Below, piece by piece: positions 1 through 5,458 of a stretch of 5,458 bases of DNA (its first letter is position 1; every line of letters begins with the position of its first letter). Source of the DNA: Patescibacteria group bacterium UBA6164. Lineage in GTDB: Bacteria > Patescibacteriota > Gracilibacteria > BD1-5 > UBA6164. Both the position numbers and the translations under genes were made by a program. The stretch covers positions 1-5,458 of the forward strand of contig DIUG01000003.1 of assembly GCA_002422305.1 (NCBI GenBank). The letters are read 5' to 3'. Under the pieces are notes generated by a model, which saw only the letters and a program-made list of their open reading frames with translations, did no database searches and was not told the DNA's origin.

Positions 1-12
1 AAATAAATTATT

Positions 13-45
13 CAAAGGGCTAAAGCCCAATACCATTAAGTTAAG
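13..45 (-). repeat. Hairpin repeat copy A
   Basis: The core GGGCTAAAGCCC sits at 17-28 with CAAA just before it. In minus orientation it reads as the TTTA-loop form. Instead of the usual CTGTTAACAA flank it is followed by a 17-base tail (29-45), which recurs inverted beside copy D. Confidence 0.65.
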
Positions 46-50
46 GATTT

Positions 51-77
51 CAAAGTGCTAAAGCACTCTGTTAACAA
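51..77 (-). repeat. Hairpin repeat copy B
   Basis: The core GTGCTAAAGCAC is at 55-66, flanked by CAAA and TCTGTTAACAA. On the minus strand the stem extends through CAGAGTGC/GCACTTTG with one G-U pair. The stem differs from copies A, D and E at both sides of the same pair, so pairing is preserved. Confidence 0.7.
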
Positions 78-102
78 GCTGAAAAACATTTTATTAATAC
101 TG

Positions 103-130
103 TTTGTCAACAGATAGCTTTAGCTATTTG
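103..130 (+). repeat. Hairpin repeat copy C
   Basis: The core ATAGCTTTAGCTAT is at 114-127, preceded by TTTGTCAACAG and followed by TTG. It is the most diverged stem in the cluster (A-T pairs in place of G-C), yet fully complementary. It lies inverted relative to copy B, so B and C together could form a larger stem-loop. Confidence 0.7.
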
Positions 131-150
131 TCTCTTAACTTAATGGCATT

Positions 151-174
151 GGGCTAAAGCCCTCTGTTGACAAA
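151..174 (-). repeat. Hairpin repeat copy D
   Basis: The core GGGCTAAAGCCC is at 151-162, followed by TCTGTTGACAAA, which is the common flank inverted. Its left side (134-150) is the inverse of the tail of copy A. Confidence 0.7.
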
Positions 175-198
175 ATATTACACAAAAGTTAAAATCAG

Positions 199-230
199 TT
201 TGTTAACAGAGGGCTTTAGCCCTTTGTTAT
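199..230 (+). repeat. Hairpin repeat copy E
   Basis: This is the fullest copy. TTTGTTAACAGA precedes the core GGGCTTTAGCCC (211-222) and TTTGTTAT follows. TAACAGAGGGC can pair with GCCCTTTGTTA around a TTTA loop: 11 bp including one G-U. Confidence 0.75.
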
Positions 231-275
231 ATTAAGCTATTATCTTAATTAAATATATTCTCAGTTGATAGTAAC

Positions 276-307
276 AAAAAAAGTTATAATAAATTATAAC
301 TTTTTTT
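276..307 (-). terminator. Hairpin terminator downstream of the membrane-protein gene, probably bidirectional
   Basis: Seven A, GTTATAAT, a two-base centre, ATTATAAC and seven T make a 15-bp perfect stem ending in a T run on either strand. It lies about 160 bases past the stop of the large minus-strand gene and is the best candidate for its transcription end. The symmetrical A and T runs would also stop transcription arriving from the left. Confidence 0.6.
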
Positions 308-317
308 ATGAAGTAAA

Positions 318-362
318 TTTATTAATTATATAAATATTTAAAATATTTATATAATTAATAAA
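318..362. repeat. Perfect 22-bp A+T palindrome
   Basis: Bases 318-339 are the exact reverse complement of 341-362 around a single base at 340. Every base is A or T. It lies between the 3' end of the membrane-protein gene and the hairpin at 276-307. It may be an mRNA-end stem, a protein-binding site or a cruciform-prone site; the sequence alone does not decide. Confidence 0.85.
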
Positions 363-385
363 GCCTAAAAATCAGTAAAGTTGTA

Positions 386-410
386 GGGAAATAATTTTCA
401 AAATTAACCC
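386..410. other. Possible hairpin in the 3' untranslated region
   Basis: GGG (386-388) and CCC (408-410) bracket AATTTT and AAAATT, giving an imperfect stem with a small internal loop. It lies in the roughly 100-base untranslated stretch 363-464, which has more G+C than its surroundings and no recognisable RNA gene. Confidence 0.3.
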
Positions 411-412
411 TA

Positions 413-439
413 AGCTGTCCACAGGATGACCTAAAGGCC
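413..439 (+). repeat. Diverged sixth hairpin-repeat copy
   Basis: TGTCCACAG (416-424) resembles the TGTCAACAG flank of copy C. It is followed by GACCTAAAGGCC (428-439), the same stem-TAAA-stem plan. On the minus strand this reads GGCC-TTTA-GGTC, closing with one G-U pair. It lies only about 26 bases from the stop of the membrane-protein gene and so would be in its mRNA tail. Confidence 0.4.
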
Positions 440-464
440 TAATATTTTCAGTATAAGATAAGTT

Positions 465-3400
465 TTATTTTATTTTAAATAAAACTTTAAATCAATGAGT
501 TATTCGTTGTTGTAAAAAAGGATATATTTGTTGATCATTTGTCAAAATAGCTTTATTTTCCATCAAATAATTATTCAAATTCAATAAATAAGAATAATTA
601 TTTGTATCTATTTTTCAATTATCAACCAAGTCTTTTACTCTTTTAAAACATTCTAATAATTTAGTATTTCTATTTATTTGAGTTCAATCCTCTTTATAAC
701 TTTCATAATTTACTCCTGCAATAGTAATAAAATTACTTTTATCACTATCATTTTTTTCTGATTTATTAAAATCTTCTAAAGCTACTTTTAAACAAATACT
801 ATCTGTTTCTACTAATTCTAGATCTTTACTAGTAAAAGTTTTTAACAATCTTTCATATCTTTTTGTTAAATTTCGTCTTTCATCTTTATCTATTGTTGCA
901 GCATTTAAATCAATTAATAAATAATCAACTCATAATTTTTTCAAATTTTGTACTGTTTTATCTAAATCTACATTATAAATAAAATCATTAAAAGTAAATA
1001 ATAGTGAATCTTCAAATAATCTAATATTATTTTCTGATATATGGTATTTTAAAAAAGTTCCTATTCTATAAATTCATGATTTATTTTTAAATTCATCTGG
1101 TGGATTAGATATATTTTTATATAAATTATTTAGTGATATTTTAGCCGAAATAGACAATAAATTTTCCTTTTGTAATAATTCTTTTAATATATTTTCTATT
1201 AAATATATATCCATTTTTTCCATTCCATTTACAACTTTTATTATATCTTCTTTTATATATTTTTTTAAAAAATCTTCTTTTTTATTTTGATCTATATTAA
1301 GATAAAATAATATTTTTAAATTTTCTTTATTATATCTATAAGGAGCATCAATTGTTGAAACTTTTCATATTTTATAATCTTGATATCATGCATTTTTTAA
1401 ATTTATAAAACTATGCGGAATTATAGAATTTCATATATATATAATAACAATTATAGAAAACATTAAGCTTCAAAATAATTTTATGTAAAACTCTTTTTCT
1501 TTTTTTTCATCATCATAACTAGTCAAGTAATATAATCAAATAGCTAATGTGATCAAAAATGAAAAATACATAACTATCCCATACCATACTACTCAAAATG
1601 ATGATATATTCCATAAAAATGTATAAAATACTGCAAAAATTAGATTTAGTTTAAATAAATATAATTTTTGTTTTTCTGAACCATTTAAATCAATTATATA
1701 TAATAATATAATAGTAGGTAAAAAGAAAACTAAAAATACAATTAAATAACCTGTAGGTAAATTATATATTGATAAAAAATCTGTTATGGATTGATTTATA
1801 GTTCTATTATCTTTCCAAAGTTGTAATAAAGGCTCTCTATATTCAGCTAAATCATATTTTTTAATTAATTCTTCTAAATCTAATATAGATAAAATATTAT
1901 TATTAAATGTACTAAAATTAATATTTAAATTTTTTAATTCATTTATTAATTTGAAATCTTTGTCATTTAAATCTTTTTTTATTAACTCTAAACTTTTTCA
2001 AATTTCTTTATTTCAAAGTTTTGATTTTATTTCTGTATAAAAAGATTCTATTACTTTTTTTTCTATATCTTTATAATTATTTTTTTCTACACCTAAACTT
2101 TCTATATCTGATTTAGTAATATAATTTCATACATCTATATCATATACATTTTTATTAAAATTCTTTTTTAAAAATACATTGTCATTTTTTTGAAAAATTA
2201 CATTTTTAGCCTCTTTAGACATTTGAGAATAAATTGATAATTCAGAATTATTAATAATATTTTTATCAGTTTTTATAAAAACTGATAATTCAATAATTAA
2301 TATTAAAACTATAAAAAGAGAATAATATTTTTTTCTATATGGTAAAAATAATAAAATTGCTGGTAACAAAGCAAGAAATAAAAATCATATATCTGTAAAT
2401 TCTCATCATTGATTAATTTGCATCGTAAGAGTCCAAGGCAATTTAATATAATTATTTACTCATTTTTCATAACCAAAGTATCTTCAAAAATCTTCATTGA
2501 TTGTAGTTCATTCCGATCAAATGCTTGTAGATTGTATTTCTGATCTAATTTTTTCTAAATCATCTTCACTATGTATTTTAGTAAAATCTACATTAAAGCT
2601 ATCTGGTTTTCCAGAAATAATTCTTGATAATGTTATTTCTGGATAAGAATCATATATATTTTTTCAAATCCAAGGTAATAAGGCTAATATTATTCCTAAT
2701 AATAAAATAGATAATTCTATAAAAAACTTTTTTATTACTCACTTATTTTTAAAAAAAGAATATGATAATAGTAACCAACCAATTAATCAAGTAAATAAGA
2801 AAATTTTATTTTCAAATAAAGGTATATTTTGAGGATTTATTAATACATTCATCATTTTCCATAAATTTGCTTTTGTAAAAATAGCAAAAAAAACAAATAT
2901 ATATCCTAAAAATCAAAAAATTCAAAATCTAACAAAAAATATAACTCAAATAATAGATAAAATTAAAAGCAAAGAAGTAATCTTTATAGAAAAGGCAAAA
3001 CCTGCTAATATTCAAATGATAAAAATAATAACTAAATTATTTAAATTGAAAGATTTATGTAAAATTTTATCACCTAAAAAAGATTTAATTTTTTCTAAAT
3101 AAGATTCATTATCTAATTTTATATAATACTTAAATAATAAATATACAGCTATAATACTTACAAAAAATAATCAAGAATCAAGTTTCATATCTTTTGCTTG
3201 TTGAAATACTATCATCGGCATAGAAATAAACATAGTTCAAATAAGCATAGGAATATTTAAAAATGTTTTCTTATTAGATATTTTTCAAGGTATATTTGCT
3301 AATTTTGTTTTTAATGGAAGATTAATTAAATCCGAAGTAATTAATACTAGAAGTATAAAACTCATAAATCATCAAACATTATTCAAGAAAAAAGCTTGAG

Positions 3401-4229
3401 TTGGATTTCAAAACATATAACCTATTCCTGTAAATGTTTCCCAAGCATACATAGATCATAAAGAAATTATACTACCAGACTCTGCCATTAATTGTGGATA
3501 ATTCATATATACTCATAAATCATCCCATCAAATAGGAAAAGGTCTTACTATTGATATTAAATTTACACTTAGTAAAAAAGTAGAAATTAAAAATAAAAAT
3601 TCAGTACTTATTAGTCTAAAATATTTTCATTCTTCTATATCAAATTCTATTTTATAATCAAAAATTCAGCTAATTACAGACTTAAATTCTTTATAAGAAA
3701 AAGCTATAAATCAAGCTAAAATCAAAAATACTATATATAGATTATAAAATCAAAGTATTCAAATAATATCTAATAAATAAACAAAAGAAAAAAATCAAAC
3801 TCAAATAGATATAATAAATTTATAAATAATATTTTCATTTTTTACAAATTCTAAATAAGATACTATTTTTGTTCAAAATGCTAAAGAAGTCAATATTATA
3901 AAAATTGGTAAAATAGAAAAATAAATTATTTTAAAAAATAAAATTATTCCATTTGATAATTCTAATCAACTATAAGAAAAAAACAAAACACATAATACAA
4001 AAAGATGAATTAAAAATAAATTAAGTATTTTAAATAAAGAAAAACTTACTTTCTCATCTGAAAATTCAAACTGAAAAAATTTATAAATTCAATAAATTAT
4101 TCATATAATTATTATATAAGATAAATATCAATCAAAATTTTCAATATGTGCAGGATTTAAGTAGTAAAAATAAGAAATAATTAAACTAAATATTACTAAT
4201 ACTAATGTTTTCAATAAATAATTTACCAT
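465..4229 (-). CDS. Large polytopic membrane protein, GT-C/family 39-like glycosyltransferase (code 25)
   Basis: With TGA read as glycine this frame is open for 1254 residues, ATG to TAA. About 20 hydrophobic segments are visible. Seven or so fill residues 1-228. Next comes an outward-type loop with IGWDDLG (W235, D236, D237), the kind of acidic loop motif GT-C enzymes use for metal or acceptor binding. AKDMKLDSG (345-353) and GFAFSIKITS (410-419) resemble the Asp and Lys helices of family 39 proteins. Further motifs are FGRYFGYEKG (581-590), LPW (597-599) and NQGGEFTDIG (606-615). A charged soluble stretch spans about 653-823, four more helices follow, then a soluble C-terminal domain (936-1254) containing KKLGVDYLLIDLNAATID (1097-1114). 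Likely role: moving a sugar from a polyprenyl carrier onto a surface acceptor; substrate unknown. There are about 49 TGA codons, 18 GGN and 9 TGG. AGGA lies three bases before the ATG. The reading frame is certain; the enzyme family is inferred from motifs only. Confidence 0.88.
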
Positions 4230-4232
4230 GAT

Positions 4233-4236
4233 TCCT
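4233..4236 (-). promoter_or_regulatory. Shine-Dalgarno site of the membrane-protein gene
   Basis: On the minus strand AGGA is followed by ATC and then the ATG at 4229. The three-base gap is short, but this is the only purine-rich stretch in an A/T-only leader, and no other in-frame ATG lies nearby. It supports the chosen start. Confidence 0.6.
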
Positions 4237-4257
4237 AAAAAATAAAATATAAAATAA

Positions 4258-4280
4258 TATATATTTAAAAAAAATATATA
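4258..4280. other. A+T-only stem in the leader
   Basis: TATATATTT (4258-4266) and AAATATATA (4272-4280) pair across a five-base A (or T) loop, between the candidate promoter and the Shine-Dalgarno site. It could affect mRNA folding, but such stems arise easily in sequence this A+T-rich. Confidence 0.25.
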
Positions 4281-4295
4281 AATGAATTAATTTAT

Positions 4296-4323
4296 ATTTT
4301 ATTTTTTTTATAAAAAAGCTCAA
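4296..4323 (-). promoter_or_regulatory. Candidate promoter of the membrane-protein gene
   Basis: On the minus strand TTGAGC (4318-4323) and TAAAAT (4296-4301) stand 16 bases apart, matching four and five of six positions of the usual -35 and -10 boxes. It lies after the terminator of the upstream gene, where an independent promoter would be needed. The match is suggestive only in such A+T-rich DNA. Confidence 0.35.
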
Positions 4324-4344
4324 TACTTTTTATAATTTTATGTT

Positions 4345-4380
4345 AAAAAATACCAATTAATAAATTAACTGGTATTTTTT
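4345..4380 (-). terminator. Strong hairpin terminator after the kinase-like gene
   Basis: AATACCAATTAA (4349-4360) pairs with its complement at 4365-4376 with one mismatch that becomes G-U in minus-strand RNA. The flanking A and T runs extend the stem and give a T tail on both strands. It begins directly after the TAA at 4381-4383, so it very likely ends transcription of that gene and separates it from the next. Confidence 0.8.
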
Positions 4381-5352
4381 TTAAGAATGATTAAAATGTT
4401 CAATTAATAATCAAGCATATGAAATTAAATATTCATCAAATTTTTCTCATTTTTTTTCATTAAATAAAATTCAAGAACTTTTTATTAAACTCATTATCAC
4501 TTCTTTTTTTTGTTTTAAAGTTAATTGATAATCTGTTTTTTCTGTAAAATCAATCATATATGCATCTTTATCATACAATGCTGGAATAGTAAAATTTTCA
4601 AATAAATGAATTGCTTCTTCTAATCTAAATTTTGTAACAACATCTATAGGTTTAGTTTTCTTTTTACCATTTCAAATCACATCTCTCTTTATAATTCTTT
4701 GAAAAGATAATCAAAGTTTTGGTTTTATAAGTATTTTATTTACATTTAATCTATTATTAGACATTTCCTCTACAAGTATGTCAGCTATTTTAAAAGAATT
4801 TACTCAATCTAAAAGAATATTTGTATTTGATCATTCTTCCCTACCTCTTACATATAAACTGGACATTGCTTTAGATAATTCCCTTTCTATATCTGTTTTC
4901 AAATAAGCTCATTCATATTCAAATGATTCATGAGTATTTAATATATTTTTAACAAAATCTACAGCTTTTTCATCATCAGAAAACATTTCCAAAAAATTAT
5001 CAGTATTTTCTAACATCTCATTATATCTTTTTATTCAAATTTCTTTAAAAAAACAATCCAAAATAACATATAAAAAATGTATTCCCGTATCTTCATGAGT
5101 AATTCACAATTCCAATAAATTAGAATTATTTTCATTTTTATTTTTTAGCTTAATTCAAAGATTTGATCATATTTTTTTTGTTAATCATCATTTTCAAGCT
5201 CAAGGTAATCATGTAATAGAAAAAAGTGTATCTTTATAGCTATCAACTAATCAAACCAAATCTGAAACTTTATTTATATTTTTTCATTGAAAATTTTTAA
5301 TTCAATAATTTATTTGTTCTATAACATTTAACTTTTCACTCATTACTTGCAT
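4381..5352 (-). CDS. P-loop nucleotide-kinase-like protein (code 25)
   Basis: Reading TGA as glycine gives 323 residues ending in TAA. The loop ITGLPGAGKGGLTKKIG (46-62) is a Walker A of the adenylate-kinase kind (G48, G53, K54), though the usual Thr/Ser after GKG is Gly56. ILLDG (179-183) may correspond to the DG segment that follows the kinase beta strand. KPKLGLSFQRIIKRD (210-224) and then FRLEEAIHLFENFTIPALYD (242-261) resemble the adenylate kinase end: an Arg-rich lid, then the Tyr/Phe...Thr-x-Pro helix. At 323 residues it is far longer than ordinary adenylate kinase (about 190-220), with extra sequence at 67-150 and after 270. Predicted cytoplasmic. Substrate unknown; it may be a divergent kinase rather than the housekeeping one. 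TGA gives 20 of 23 glycines and there is no tryptophan. A second ATG at 5343 (320 residues) is possible. AAAGAG lies three bases before the first ATG, the same gap as in the neighbouring gene, which favours 5352. Confidence 0.85.
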
Positions 5353-5355
5353 ATA

Positions 5356-5361
5356 CTCTTT
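5356..5361 (-). promoter_or_regulatory. Weak ribosome binding site of the kinase-like gene
   Basis: AAAGAG on the minus strand lies three bases before the ATG at 5352 and twelve before the ATG at 5343. It is a weak Shine-Dalgarno match and tilts the choice toward the upstream start. Confidence 0.35.
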
Positions 5362-5371
5362 ATTAAAATTA

Positions 5372-5389
5372 ATTATAATATATATTATA
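5372..5389 (-). promoter_or_regulatory. Possible -10 elements of the kinase-like gene
   Basis: Two exact TATAAT hexamers occur on the minus strand, at 5384-5389 and 5372-5377. TTGAAT (5411-5416) could be a -35 box, but its gap to the nearer hexamer is 21 bases, longer than usual. Chance matches are likely in this composition. Confidence 0.3.
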
Positions 5390-5401
5390 TAATAAAATAA
5401 A

Positions 5402-5440
5402 AAATAAAAAATTCAAGTTAATTTTAGAACTTAAAACTTG
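5402..5440 (-). terminator. Possible terminator of an upstream gene
   Basis: On the minus strand CAAGTTTTA (5440-5432) can pair with TAAAA (5426-5422) and, after a four-base bulge, CTTG (5417-5414). A T-rich tract runs from 5413 down. The fold is bulged, so this is only a candidate, but the position suits the end of a gene lying to the right. Confidence 0.3.
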
Positions 5441-5457
5441 CCTTCAAGAAACTTTTT
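5431..5457 (-). CDS. Possible C-terminal end of an upstream gene (partial)
   Basis: One minus-strand frame entering from the right edge reads KKFLEGKF and then TAA at 5431-5433. It uses a GGC codon, rare in this window. Eight residues are too few to identify a product, and the stop lies inside the terminator-like stem. It is listed because the genes to its left share the strand and because a hairpin with a T tract follows directly. Confidence 0.25.
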   Translation of the reverse strand, partial: KKFLEGKF

Positions 5458-5458
5458 A

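Larger units (their letters stand above)
17..162. repeat. Long inverted arms enclosing copies B and C
   Basis: The stretch 17-45 (copy A plus tail) is inverted at 134-162 (tail plus copy D). The 17-base tail part (29-45 against 134-150) matches with a single difference, which becomes a G-U pair in minus-strand RNA. The hairpin part differs only in its central loop bases. The arms enclose B and C, themselves inverted to each other, so the block could fold into one nested cruciform. Confidence 0.7.
13..229. repeat. Cluster of five TTTA-loop hairpin repeats (REP/BIME-like)
   Basis: Five short palindromes with the same plan lie here: a 4-5 bp stem closing on C/G and a TTTA loop (TAAA on the other strand). 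Copies are at 17-28, 55-66, 114-127, 151-162 and 211-222. Four carry a common flank, TTTGTYAACAGA, on the 5' side of the TTTA orientation, and most have TTTG or CAAA on the other side. Orientations are mixed (-, -, +, -, +). Stems differ (GGGC/GCCC, GTGC/GCAC, ATAGC/GCTAT) but always pair, so structure seems to be conserved rather than sequence. The layout resembles bacterial REP/BIME clusters. I see no transposase gene in the window. No coding sequence is apparent here. Confidence 0.8.

Noticed and set aside
13..229. CRISPR array
   Set aside because: The repeats are short palindromes in mixed orientation with uneven spacing and variable stems, and no cas gene is present in the window.
13..229. 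Tandem transcription terminators for flanking genes
   Set aside because: The stems are short and lack the T runs expected of intrinsic terminators. The hairpin at 276-307 fits that role much better.
363..464. A tRNA or known small RNA in the slightly richer-G+C stretch after the large gene
   Set aside because: There is no T-loop motif, cloverleaf or other recognisable RNA signature, only small local hairpins.
2127..2369. An 80-residue hydrophobic minus-strand reading frame as a separate small membrane protein
   Set aside because: It is in frame with, and internal to, the 1254-residue gene. Its start is an ordinary TTG leucine codon and its end a TGA glycine codon.
465..5352. TGA as tryptophan (Mycoplasma-type code 4)
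   Set aside because: It would put tryptophan at every glycine of the Walker A loop, make pairs such as WW common, and leave glycine almost absent, while TGG already fills the tryptophan-like positions.
465..5352. Two degraded pseudogenes with many stop codons
   Set aside because: The only interrupting codon is TGA. There are no internal TAA or TAG codons and no frameshifts over about 1580 codons, which decay would not produce.

Overview
This very A+T-rich window reads as chromosome from a Candidate Phyla Radiation bacterium that decodes UGA as glycine (genetic code 25; Gracilibacteria/BD1-5 or Absconditabacteria/SR1). With the standard code the minus strand looks broken. With TGA read as an amino acid, two long minus-strand genes appear that fill almost all of 465-5352. 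I counted about 49 in-frame TGA codons in the first and 20 in the second. They fall where glycine belongs: all five glycines of a Walker A loop in one gene, and motifs such as IGWDDLG and NQGGEFTDIG in the other. TGG is kept separately for tryptophan. All stops are TAA.

Layout, following minus-strand transcription from right to left. At 5431-5458 there may be the last codons of an upstream gene with a terminator-like hairpin. A 323-residue P-loop nucleotide-kinase-like protein runs from 5352 to 4381 and is closed by a strong hairpin terminator (4345-4380). A short A+T-rich spacer holds a plausible promoter and Shine-Dalgarno site. A 1254-residue polytopic membrane protein resembling GT-C/family 39 glycosyltransferases then runs from 4229 to 465. 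The two genes face the same way, but the terminator between them suggests separate transcription units.

The left 464 bases are noncoding and rich in structure. They hold a hairpin terminator (276-307), a perfect 22-bp A+T palindrome (318-362), a cluster of five short hairpin repeats with TTTA/TAAA loops (13-229), and one diverged copy near 419-439. Stem sequences differ between copies while pairing is kept, which points to a structured, mobile or REP-like repeat family.

The membrane protein probably transfers a sugar from a lipid carrier outside the membrane. The kinase-like protein is presumably cytoplasmic. Nothing in the sequence links the two functionally. The most notable features are the complete reliance on TGA for essential glycines and the covarying hairpin repeats.
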